Shown here one piece after another: positions 12,125 to 22,786 of a stretch of 64,000 nt of DNA. The DNA lies in contig RCTD01000016.1 in assembly GCA_014898415.1 (NCBI GenBank), forward strand, positions 1-64,000, written 5' to 3'. Both the position numbers and the translations under genes were made by a program. The stretch is from Stromatinia cepivora. Taxonomy: Eukaryota; Ascomycota; Leotiomycetes; Helotiales; Sclerotiniaceae. Under the pieces are notes generated by a model that did not search any database, was not told the origin of the DNA, and saw only the letters and a program-made list of their open reading frames with translations. Numbering within the stretch: position 1 is the first letter of the stretch; each line of letters opens with the position of its first letter.

Positions 12125-14120
12125 AGGAACAGGGAGAGATGAGTGTTCTAGGGGTACGTGTATCAATCGAAAAACAAAACAAAAAGGTATTGCGGCCTCG
12201 TACTAGATAAATTATGAATGACCTGAATAAAATGGTTGAAAAGACAAAACAGAACGGAAGAGCGATTATTGCAAATTGTTCTAATGTCAAGGCGAGCCCA
12301 TAGCTTGGCTCTATTTGCATCCTATTGACATACTGCGTCTCGCTTTGTCGTCTGCCATCACACGCTGTAGACCTTTATTTGCTTTGCGGGAACAGGACGC
12401 TTAAGGAACCGAAATCTAAAAGTAGGTAGAATGATATATTCTTTACTATGCTAGAATCTTTGACACGGGTGGCGTGCCTTAACGATGAAGTTAATTCTCT
12501 TACTCCAAACTCTTTCCTCCGGGAGATGAGGATGGAGAAATCTAAGTCGTATTAGTGATAAGGTAATATTTGATCTAATTTCAATTTATATGCCTTCAAA
12601 GTTTCCAGGATTTAACCAAACTTAGAAGTCGGCCCATGGTATTGCTCGATGCCTTAATAAGTATAAAACCGGCAATGGGATGTTTTTTGGTTTCCAAAGA
12701 TCATAACATTTCCATTATAAGAAGCAGGGAAAACAAAAACAAGTCGCCGTCTCTTAAATAAAAAGTGAGTTCCATCGTTGCCGCAGTGAATTAAATAATG
12801 AGTATATAATGAATTCCGTTTGCTTTTCTCAGATCTTCTGAAATTTGGAGAAGAGTCCGGTCCGCGCTAGGTCATGACTACCGAATTTTAACGACATGAT
12901 AACATGAAGTGGTCATGATGACTACAAAAGCTACAGCACTCAGGTCGAAGATTGATATCAGGTCTGGACTTTGGATATCATGATGGTGAGCATTCTAAAC
13001 TCGACCATATTATGAGGGAAACAAATGTGAGTACAGGCCATAAGAATTCAAGAAATTGCCACTAATCACCACATCCAACCCGAATCTTCCTGTTCTCCTG
13101 TTACTCAAGAAACTATAGCTTCCCATAGTTCGGCTTCACATCTGAGTTCAATGAGATATTTATAACGTCCAACTATTAGTGTTATGGGGATAGGGGATCA
13201 AGTCAATCATCAAAGGCATCCCCCGTTCTGCCGTACGAAGCGTCAGATCAGTAGATTAGTAGCTGTCGGGAGGATTACCACAAGCGCATCCCAATTGTTA
13301 TATGCTTTTGCTTTTTACCGGGTGTCGAGGGAGGGCGCTCTTGATGGGAGTATATTGGTCGATTAATCGGCGAAAGAAGATACACTTAATGCGAGGAATC
13401 TCTACGTTCGCTGAATACCTAAGCTAGCTGCTAGCACTGTAGGAGAAACGAATGACATGTATTAAGGGACATGCATTGGAAGATCAAAGTAAAGAGAGGA
13501 TCGAGTTTGAGAAGGGGATATGGTGGTTCATTTGGGATTTTGGAGATATGTGAGCGACTTTTGTTTTATTACGCTCACATGCAGTACTATCCAAGCAAAA
13601 TTTCCATTATTCTTTGCTCGAGCACCTCACTCTCTCAGCTCCCTTGTGGACAGTTTCGCTCCTTAATTTCCCAATCTTATTTTGATATTAGCTTATATCC
13701 CCTAATGGGGACATACTTCTGCCCGTTCTTTTCTCTTTTTCACATCACAACCAGCAGAAAATAAGATTCAATTCTTACTTAAATTCAATCGTTATGTATG
13801 GATATTTACGAATTCTCATAACACACTCCTTTTCATATGTGCTGAAAGCCCCTGACCACAGCTACCCGAGAATCAAACAAATATTCCTTTGTCTTAACTC
13901 TATAATCAATCGCTCTGCTTTGCTTTACTTTCTTTCTCTATCAATTCTTCAACACAAAGTGCCGGAAACAGATTCCTTGAAGAGATGGCTTTGTTCCTAA
14001 CATTGCTCTTTTTATTCACATCTTATGGCACCATGAAAATTTCAATTGATAGAGTCGTCAAAAGAGTACTCTTTTTTTAAACAACATTTCGAATCTTTTG
14101 AATATTAAAATATAGACGAT
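12125..14120. other. intergenic, no gene recognised
   Basis: 2 kb of non-coding-looking sequence; short ORFs at 13184-14000 are scattered in different frames and encode no recognisable protein. A TATAAAA motif at about 12663 has no convincing gene behind it. Confidence 0.5.
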
Positions 14121-16121
14121 ATGGCTGCAGAAAAGGATCCTGGTGGTGCGATAAAGCGAAAACAGCAGGAGGGGGGTAAGGGTGGGAAGGGGGGTGGGAA
14201 GGGGGGAGATGAGGGGGGAGATGAGGGAGATGAGTCAGAGGAGTCAAAGGAAGAGGAGGTAGGGGATTCAAAGGAAGAGGAGGTAGAGGTGAAAACGAAG
14301 ACGAAGACGAAGAGGAGGAGCAGGAGGACCGTCCTGGCGGGTTCCGATGTCACAAAACATCTAATACACACCCCGGAAATCATTGCAGTTCGGATTATAC
14401 GTAGGTGTATATTTCTTCAAAATACTTTTGATATCAATCTAAGGATGTGACTTTGATACAGTCCGTTTCCCGAGGAAAGATAATTGATGCTAACCATTTT
14501 TTTTATCATTTATAGGCGCATTCCGTGCGAGAACAATCCGTCAAAATAAATGGCGTCCCGATAACAATTTAACGGCCGATAATATGGAGATTGACGCGTG
14601 TATTGCCAATGGGTCATTTGGACTAGTGTTCCGCGCCGAGAATAAAGACACCAGAGTTGATGGAAAGCCTGGTATTCAATATGCTATTAAAGTTTCGAAC
14701 CTTCGATTGGATGATGCAGACGATCGTTGGGAAGGTGACATGGGTTCGGATCACAGTCCTGCTCTTACACGCACCAGTGAGGCTTCTATTAAGGAAGAGG
14801 AAGAAATGAGACAGAGGAGTCTGTACTCTAAACGTGCCAGGGAAATAAGGACTTCTTTAGAGTATATTAAAACAGGACATCTCAATGTGTGTAACTTGGA
14901 GGGTTGGGCAGAGTTTGACATCCTAGGAAGCCATTATGTAATGGTCATTCTGGAGCTTTGCGATCTTGGGACTCTTCACGACATGGTCTATCTGTTTGTA
15001 GATATAGAGCGTAGGGAATTCATTCCTGAAGCATTTATGGTGAGCTTAAACCCATCTTCTCTTCTTCAAGTTGCGCCGAGATGATTAATCACAAATCACA
15101 GTGGCACGCTTTTGAACAATTGTTTGATGGCCTCGCATTTCTCCACGGTGAGCATCCAGATTACAGAGATAAACCGGCATTCAGAGGAGATAAATCAACT
15201 ATTCTTCGTGATATAAAAGCGGACAACATCTTTATCCAATCGCCTCCTTCGAATTCTCCCCCGGATACATATCCTACACTTAAATTAGCAGATTTTGGCG
15301 AAGCTATACATCTACCCAAAGGGGGCACGCGGTCCTTTTACTACGGAAATTCTTCCTGTGAGCCGCCCGACGACAAGATGAGTGACAAATTTGATGTTTG
15401 GTCCGTGGGCGCCCAGATATATTACATGGCGAAGAGGGGAAAGTATCCAAACGTCGGATGCGAGTTCCGATCGAAGAAAGGAAAAAAACTCCTATGGGGC
15501 AACTTGGGACCGAAAAAAAGAGCTATGGTAATAGAGGCGAGAAATAATCCTAAAAGATTCGAATCTATTGATGATCATTTGACTGCTGAGTTACAGAGAC
15601 ATATCAGCTGGGTCATGACTCTTGATAGACATCAGAGACCGACTGCATTGGAAGTACTCAGGAAAGTCCAAGTAATGAATGGGGAGAGGAAGAAATTGAT
15701 GTATCGGAAACTACCCGACTTTGTAGAAATGGAAATTGCTAGAGAATTCAAGACCTTGGAACTGGTGAATACAGAGTGGAGGATTGATCAAGCGGAGGAA
15801 GAAGGATTCCTCTTTGAATATGGGGGAGGACTTCCAGTCAAGAGAAGAAAGGAAGAAAGAGATAAATTATGGAAAGCTCTTGCGGATGATAAAGCGTTAG
15901 CACAGGCGAAGATCGATACAAGGAAACTCGAGCTCGATAAATTTATGGATGTGGAAGAACATGCGAGGTTAGATCGCGGAAGGAGAAGCGTGATAGCGGC
16001 GGAGGAGATCGACAAGATTAATAAGGAGAGGAAGGAGTTTGATGGTTGGTTGCAGTCTGGGCAAAAGAGGAGAAAGATTAACTTGCGTAAACGTAGAGTC
16101 TACAGAGCTGAAGAGGAGTAG
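14121..16121 (+). CDS. divergent protein kinase
   Basis: Three exons: 14121-14400, 14516-15039 and 15102-16121; 607 residues, all junctions in frame. After a low-complexity Gly/Lys/Glu-rich N-terminus (residues 14-66) comes a protein-kinase fold: glycine loop ANGSFGLVFRAE near 125, ATP-binding Lys in YAIKVSNL (about 152), catalytic loop ILRDIKADNIF (about 302-312, the usual HRD His being Leu), DFG in LKLADFGEA (about 332) and an APE-like element CEPPDD. A KFDVWSVGAQIYYMA helix F follows. The C-terminal 150 residues are Lys/Glu-rich helix. Lys, the catalytic Asp and DFG are all present, so it may be active. The family is not assignable; it resembles lineage-specific fungal kinases. Confidence 0.82.
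14167..14226 (+). repeat. G-rich imperfect repeat inside kinase exon 1
   Basis: Runs of 3-6 G separated by short spacers (units like GGTGGGAAGG and GGGGGGAGATGA), encoding the GGKGGKGGGKGGDEGGDEGD stretch. Candidate G-quadruplex-forming sequence on the coding strand, close to the start codon. Confidence 0.65.
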
Positions 16122-16869
16122 GTGGTTATGGAAGTGGGGTGGCGTGCGATATTTGTGTGAGGGGAGGTCATGCTGGAGATTAAGGGCGAAGAGATGAGGT
16201 TACAAGGTGAAGGACGGAAGATGATTGTTAATTTTGGGGTGAGGTTTAATAGTCTGCATCTCGTGACTGCTTGCTGTTCATATAGAGCTAGGTAAGGAAT
16301 CAGGATTTGTAGACTGGAGATTGGAGATTACAATTTGAGGAATGGGGATATGGGAACTAGTATTTACATGGTTATGGGATTTATTAGTTATGGAGATATG
16401 GGTAGATATGCGATGAGGGTTGGTATTAGGGTTATAATGATATAGGGTATTATGAAGTTATTGAACAGACATATGAGGATTTATTATAGGAAGTGGTTAG
16501 TAGTTACCGTTTATTTCTTTATATATCTTACGTACTACAAAAATGTGATCTCATATAGAATGTCAATTTTCGATATTATTATAGTATCCGATCGAGTATA
16601 AAGATTATTATGTATTCTCCATATCCATATCCATCTCATGCAAGTTTCCCTCGTCATGTCCATTCTCATGTTCATTTTCGTCCGTTTTTCATTAGCTATA
16701 TGCTAATATATATATATCCAACTCCCATCCATATTCATATCCATGCACCAAATTTTAACTCCAAGGCCTTTAAACATCAGCCACTAGATCCACCCAACCA
16801 CAACACTCCCCCCCTAACACCCCCTCCCTAACTCCACCCCTCTGTCCGCCTCTTCACCCACCACAAAAG
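16122..16869. other. convergent 3' region, AT-rich with CCATAT repeats
   Basis: Between two convergent genes. Contains irregular repeats of TCCATATCCAT near 16617-16635 and 16727-16745, plus a TATATATA tract near 16711. No gene seen. Confidence 0.55.
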
Positions 16870-19848
16870 TTACATATAATTCCTCCCCTCATCCTCCCCA
16901 AAAAGACTCTGCACATGATACGTTTCCCAATTCAAAAAATCCCCCAAGTCATGCCCGAGATTATATCCCATCGGAATATACTCATCCTTAATCTTGACCA
17001 GATTAATCGGCGAAGGCGGTAAACTATCATTATCATCATCATCATCATCGATCTTTGGCTCCGGAACACGCATTTTGAGAACCGCGTCTCTTCGAGCTCC
17101 TAGCGTCGGGCCGGGCTCCACTACTTGCGGCGCACTATTGTGAATAGTTTCTACCCATAACCCGCCCTTGTATTCTGGAGTTTTCGGTCTGCTACTATTT
17201 TTCCCGCTAGGAATACCAAATCCAAAACCAAGTCCAATAGTCGTTGCGCGATTATCTCTGCCTTCTTTATGCTTGCGGGGACATTTTTCCGCATCGGTAG
17301 CCACGAGACTTTTTCCTCGTTTGCGTCTCGAGGTAGGTGCTTCTTTGACCAGACGACCGATTCCTGGGTATCCGAATCCACTCCACCAGTCGAATATACT
17401 ATCGATTTCCGCTTCGTCTGCTTCCCAGATACTTTCTTCGCTGGCGCCTAATGTGCCATCGTCCATTGTTCCAGAAATGGCCATTTGGAATGCAGTCCAA
17501 TCGAGTGCTTCTTCGAGATCGGGCGCGGAGGCGGAATCGCGATTGTGGCGGTGATAGACATGTTCGAGACGGATGGGACCGTGACGGAAAAGGGGGGAGG
17601 TGAGGGTATAGGGTGTGGAAGGTAGTTGGATGTAGTCGATTGACGATGTGCTTGAATCTTGCGAATAATCCGAGTCTTGCGAGAAAGTTCGTTTAGGGGT
17701 TCGTGGGGATATGATGTTAAGGGGGGAGATTTCGGGAATGGTGGGTAAAAGACTGGTCATTCCTGTGTTTGATCGACTTCGTGGGAGGCGGGGTGGAGAA
17801 TGTGGAGAATCGCGGGGTGGAGAGGGGAAATGAAGATCTTCGAATGCTTGTTCGATAGCATCGATTTCAGCATAGTCGGGATTTGGTAGATCGGGTAATG
17901 GTTTTCGAGCGGCTTGTTGATCTTTTGCCGAAGGTTCAGATGTATCGGCGGATGTAGATGGCCGTGGTGAAGAGGAACTAACAACTTGTGGTGAATTGGA
18001 TTTTTTTTCATTGTTGATGCGAGGTAATAAATTCTCTAAATGAAATGGTTCGGTTGGAGATCCTATGTTTGAGTTGTCCGACGATATGATATTCGTCTCA
18101 AGCGTTTTATCCCCATCTCTTTTATGTGATTTTTCCATTGAAGTAATCCCATCCGCATCTTTAACTGACTCTGCATTTCGAGCGGCTTCAATTTGAGCAT
18201 TTTCCAATGAAGCTTTTCGTTCATTTTCCAACTTTGCCTTTTCCGCCTTTTCCTCAAGTTGTTGTAATCTATCCGGAGTTAACATTTCATCGGCCTCCAA
18301 TCTGGTGAATTTTCCTTTGAAAACATCAGCCATACTGGCCGTTACATCTCCCAAGTTCCATCTTGCACTTGAATGTGGATGTGGTAAACTCTTTCTCGAA
18401 ACCTTCTCCGACGTAGTATTTTTCTTTGGTTTTGGAGAATTGGATTTCTTTGCTTTTGAGTTGATGATGGATTTTGGTACAGGGGATTTTCCAGAAAGTC
18501 CAGTTGATAATGGACGTTCTTTCCAACTGTTGGAATTCTGCATTTGATTGCGCTTCGAGATTGAATTGGTCCGTGCGATAGATTTATTTCCAATTGATCG
18601 ATTTTGTCGGGCAATAATGGTATTGTTCATATTGTTCATGTCGTTCATGTTGTTCATACCCATACCAGTGATCTTACTCGCTTTACTACCATCGAATTGT
18701 TGAAATCCTCGAGTTGCAGCCTTTGCATCACCTAAAGCAAATCCAACTGCTTGAAATGCTTCATCCGTTTCTCGAATTAATTGTTCAACATTATTGGTAA
18801 ATTCGACCATATTTTTTAAATTCGAACATGAAGCAGATGTTGATATTGATTTCTTATTATGGTGGTGGTCTGGTTGTTGTGGCGGTTGTTCTGGTGGTTC
18901 TTGTGGTGGAGGTGGTTGTTGTAAATGTTGATTTTGGTGGTGATAAAAATGAAGAAAAGATTTGTCCTTTGATTTGAGAATAAATCGATCGTATGATTTT
19001 GTTGACCGTATTAATTTCTTGCTGGTATTAGGAATAGTAGGAATAATAGGAATCATAGAAATATTAGGAATACTACTAGTTATAGTAGGAGTTGGATTTC
19101 CTTTGTCATTATTAAGATGATTAAACAATAATGATGAAGTATTTTTTGGATTATGGAAGAGATTAATAGTTGATCCTTCCACTTCCATAAGCTGATCTGA
19201 CGAGGTAGCTTGCGCCTCTCTTTTTTCAGAATGTAACCTCAACTTTTCTGAAAATACCATGTCAGTCCTGCACCTGCAAGTCTGCGCTTGTGTTGCTACT
19301 TGTACATCACCCGAGTCGACTTTTGGGGGCGCCAGGGTTTGGGGGAAATAATGATAACGGGGCTGACGATTATGATGCTGATTATTATCATTTATCGGAG
19401 TTGGTAGTAAAGGATGAGCATCTTCCAATGAAGCACAACTTTTCGACGTGGATATAGACTCAGACAAAGAACCATTATTATCTCCAATCGGAGTCGATTC
19501 TACCTTTGTTAGATTCGGGGTACTCGCATTCCCATGACCACCCACACTTTCTTCCACACTTCCGCTCGCCGAGTTCTCGTTAAAACCCCAATCGAAATGG
19601 AATGGACTTAATGGTGACTGTGCCGTTTGGTTGAAATCAATTCGAATCTGAGGAGGTTTTTGTACCATAATGGCTGTATTCCTTCTAACCTCAAGTTTGT
19701 CGGATTTTGGATTTTCTGATATCCAGAAAAGGCTTTCTGGTTGCCTATTGTTTGTGTTACGATCGTATTCGAAGAACCCATCAGCGCTGTTACTCTCAAG
19801 ATGGAAGCCCATCTGTTTAAAATTCGACCCTCTCTTCTGGAGTGGCAT
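16870..19848 (-). CDS. large, mostly disordered protein of unknown function
   Basis: Single open frame of 992 residues on the minus strand. A second in-frame ATG at 19668 (MVQKPPQIRIDFNQTAQSPL) gives 932 residues and may be the real start, because the extra 60 residues are atypical. The protein is Ser/Pro/Asn-rich and disordered. It includes His/Gln/Pro runs (around PPPPQEPPEQPPQQPDHHHN), an NMNDMNNMNN repeat, an Asp run (EPKIDDDDDDNDS) from an ATC/ATG microsatellite near 17030-17050, and one charged coiled-coil segment (RLEADEMLTPDRLQQLEEKA). Ser/Thr-Pro sites are abundant, which suggests phosphorylation. I recognise no family. Confidence 0.72.
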   Translation of the reverse strand: MPLQKRGSNFKQMGFHLESNSADGFFEYDRNTNNRQPESLFWISENPKSDKLEVRRNTAIMVQKPPQIRIDFNQTAQSPLSPFHFDWGFNENSASGSVEESVGGHGNASTPNLTKVESTPIGDNNGSLSESISTSKSCASLEDAHPLLPTPINDNNQHHNRQPRYHYFPQTLAPPKVDSGDVQVATQAQTCRCRTDMVFSEKLRLHSEKREAQATSSDQLMEVEGSTINLFHNPKNTSSLLFNHLNNDKGNPTPTITSSIPNISMIPIIPTIPNTSKKLIRSTKSYDRFILKSKDKSFLHFYHHQNQHLQQPPPPQEPPEQPPQQPDHHHNKKSISTSASCSNLKNMVEFTNNVEQLIRETDEAFQAVGFALGDAKAATRGFQQFDGSKASKITGMGMNNMNDMNNMNNTIIARQNRSIGNKSIARTNSISKRNQMQNSNSWKERPLSTGLSGKSPVPKSIINSKAKKSNSPKPKKNTTSEKVSRKSLPHPHSSARWNLGDVTASMADVFKGKFTRLEADEMLTPDRLQQLEEKAEKAKLENERKASLENAQIEAARNAESVKDADGITSMEKSHKRDGDKTLETNIISSDNSNIGSPTEPFHLENLLPRINNEKKSNSPQVVSSSSPRPSTSADTSEPSAKDQQAARKPLPDLPNPDYAEIDAIEQAFEDLHFPSPPRDSPHSPPRLPRSRSNTGMTSLLPTIPEISPLNIISPRTPKRTFSQDSDYSQDSSTSSIDYIQLPSTPYTLTSPLFRHGPIRLEHVYHRHNRDSASAPDLEEALDWTAFQMAISGTMDDGTLGASEESIWEADEAEIDSIFDWWSGFGYPGIGRLVKEAPTSRRKRGKSLVATDAEKCPRKHKEGRDNRATTIGLGFGFGIPSGKNSSRPKTPEYKGGLWVETIHNSAPQVVEPGPTLGARRDAVLKMRVPEPKIDDDDDDNDSLPPSPINLVKIKDEYIPMGYNLGHDLGDFLNWETYHVQSLFGEDEGRNYM

Positions 19849-20196
19849 AACTGCAGACTATTCGATCCAAAATATGATTTGAACCAAAATTTCGATTATA
19901 AGTCCGCCGTGGATATCGATTGAACAGATTTTCGATTTCGAGATACTGCACAATACAATTCGATATACGGGCGATCATCTGTCCGACATTGACACAACAC
20001 TTTAACAAGGGACACATCAGGATACCTAAGGTATATCTACAACATCTGAAAGGAGGTGGATTCTCGCATCCACTTGGTAGCAATGGGGCTCATCTTTGAA
20101 GTCAAAGATCTAGGTCAAAGAATATATTAAAGATAGCCTGCTAGTGCACCTCTTGAGGATATATCACAAAACTCGCGTGGTTAATAGATCAACAAC

Positions 20197-20845
20197 ATGT
20201 ATGCCGGGGAGCACATCCACACCGACCTCGTGGTACTGGATTCCCAAGACCAGATCCCTCTGAGTAATAAGCGCCGCCCAGTACAAACGCAAAATATCAA
20301 CATTTTTAAAGACAACATACGTGATAGGCTAACCATATACTTTTTAACCCAATACGACACAAGGAATGGAGTGGATTGCCTCGTGGAAAATTTTATAGAC
20401 ATCTACCCTACCGAACTGGATTGCGGGGATCTGGAATCTTGGAGTAGCGTCAAGGTCGTCCCCGAGAACTACTTCGTACAAAAAGATTCCCACAACGACG
20501 GATAAGCGCATAAACATGTTTGTGACCGAGGCACTGCGCTAAATTTAGATACTAGTGACGTGATTGTGCGCAGAGTAGAATCTTTGAAGATGCTTATCGA
20601 GCAAGGATGACATTGATTAGTAGTTTGCATAAAGGATGGATGGTTCATGGTCTGAAAAGATTGAACGAGGTAAGGAACTTGGACACAAATGCAAGAAGCC
20701 GCGTGAAAAAAAAAACAAAAATAAAAATGAAGTTGTATTCCGAAAGAGTTTGTTCGAGTATTCGGAGATTCGGAGACATCACATCAAATCTTCATCACCG
20801 GATTCGATACCGACAAGATATAAGTGATTAGAGTGGTATCAGAGA
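20197..20845 (+). CDS. possible small uncharacterised gene
   Basis: An ATG-started ORF at 20197-20505 (102 residues) has protein-like composition (GEHIHTDLVVLDSQDQIPLS, then DNIRDRLTIYFLTQYDTRNG). A second coding-like block follows at about 20571-20671 (RIFEDAYRARMTLISSLHKG), preceded by a good acceptor (GTGCGCAG) and followed by a perfect GTAAGG donor at about 20669. A spliced gene is therefore plausible, but its first donor would have to be weak (GTACAA near 20476) and the end is uncertain. Family unknown. Confidence 0.3.
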
Positions 20846-22077
20846 ATGAAAATAGAGGAAACGAACTTTTCGAGATTATCATAAAAGAGATGTGCAATCG
20901 ATATCAATCAGTAGTGGGGAGAAACGTGTTTGTTAGCGGCAGTTGGAATATATTAATAGTGGATATTTCCATGTGTGACTTGAGTTCCGTTCTATTCATT
21001 TCAGTCTTCACTCTCTAGAGTCTCTGCAGTAGTACCTTCTATATTTGTATGCAATTTCCGTATGTACATGAATAAGAGAGAGAGAAAAGAATTTGTAGGT
21101 TGTAATATTACTCTGCATATGTTTCTATCACTATGTTACTTTCAGGGACGACAGTGATATTCTTCATATCGATAGAGCGAGTAGTATTCATCCAATGAAA
21201 TCCAACATCAAAAATAAATATTACTTGATACTCAAATAGTTCTAGGGTTAGAATCAAATAATAATATAACATGCATGCATCCCACGTGATAGTGGCGCTT
21301 TTTCTCCAGAAGTCCCGTTCCGGGCGGCTGTGACAACCCCACTAAGCAAGGAATAAAATAGCAACAAACTAGTAGGTACCTAGTAGGTTAACGAACTATA
21401 TTGGTAGCAATATTGGTAGCAACCACAACCACAGCTCAGGCTCTCTACTATTTCTCAAGATGGACCAAGCTCCAAGGAATACAAGGAATATGATGAAATG
21501 ATTGGCAGGACTCAATTGAAGAAATCATTAAAAGCATGCGAGAAAAAATCTATAAACATCACAAACAACTACACTCTTTCCTTATACAGTCAAATCAATA
21601 GATGCTCAGCACATCATATATATATATGATATCAATGTACCTGCAGCTTTCATTTTTAGGTAAGATATACAATTGTGGTTGGCTGACAAGCATGACTGAT
21701 GCATTACCGTACCATGGTACATGGTACATTCGACCATTCAAACAACAAACGAGTCTGCGCCACATCATTGTCTTTCTTGAATATTTGATCTAGATAAGCC
21801 AACCCACATAAGTATATTTAGAGTATTTTTCTTCACACCTCACACGGCAAATTCTAAGAATTGATTAGATGCCTACATAGTACATACCCATACAGGAAAA
21901 AATGCGCATCCTAATCAACATTCGATTTGTCCTGCATAAGGGCATCCAAACTTTCAATCAAAGATCCATCCTTTCTAAGCCGAGGTTGCGACCGATCAAA
22001 CTTCCCTTGTCAAAATCTCTTTCTAATGTTACCTTGATGAGCCTCGCCTCGAGATTGGGAAGGTAGTATCGTTTACA

Positions 22078-22786
22078 ATGGTTCGATTAGAGCTTAGAAA
22101 CACTGGAGAATCAGTGAAACCTTCCGATTCACAAAACCGGGGAGCTGAAACGAAATGGATTTTGTATGTAGGATTACCCCACGAGTTGTGCCAGTACGGA
22201 GTAAATGGATTTGCTTACCTGACTTTCTCCATCACATTAACAAGTCCGAAATATTATACAATACCGATGATTTGCTAATGGACTTGTTGGATTGCCTTTA
22301 TCCAGACGCATAGAATACCACCTCAGGTATCGATGTTCAATCTAAGGAAAACAGTATCTTTGAGCGATACGATGCCAGAAGGATATCTGTCAAAAGATAA
22401 CCCAGTTAAATTGTTCCATTCAAAGGCTTAGCACATTAATCAAGGGGTACTTATCAAGCATTGGTCATCACAGACCACTTGATCAAATTGTCAATCCTTC
22501 TACATAAAATCCATTCATCGCACCGCATCTCCTGTGGGTGCACAACTCCATCGTAAAAGTCCTTGTTAATTCCATATCAAAACGGCACATCGCAGTTATT
22601 CCCTTCGTCTTGCAATCAATCCTGCAAGGCTGTTTCAACTATGATCTTTGGGATTTCGAATCCATTACCTTACGATGCATCGTTTGTAAATCATCCACGT
22701 GTGTCCTAGACAAACAACACGAGCTACCAAAGCATTTCCAATCAACTCATCTTCGCAACATTTCCATTGACGAAATGTCGATATAG
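22078..22786 (+). pseudogene. doubtful gene fragments, zinc-finger-like
   Basis: Three coding-like fragments lie in series. One is an ATG ORF at 22078 (MVRLELRNTGESVKPSDSQN). The second is a stretch at about 22198-22314 reading SKWICLPDFLHHINKSE in another frame. The third is an ORF at 22538-22786 with CIVCKSST and then ELPKHFQSTH, resembling a degenerate C2H2 finger (C-x2-C, long loop, H-x4-H). I could not join them with acceptable splice sites. They may be remains of one gene or chance. Confidence 0.2.

Noticed and set aside
17168..17554. 128-residue plus-strand ORF
   Set aside because: Antisense shadow of the 992-residue minus-strand protein.
20833..20846. TGGTATCAGAG, resembling a copia primer-binding site
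   Set aside because: That PBS matches the plant initiator tRNA; no LTR lies next to it and no gag-pol sequence follows, so probably chance.
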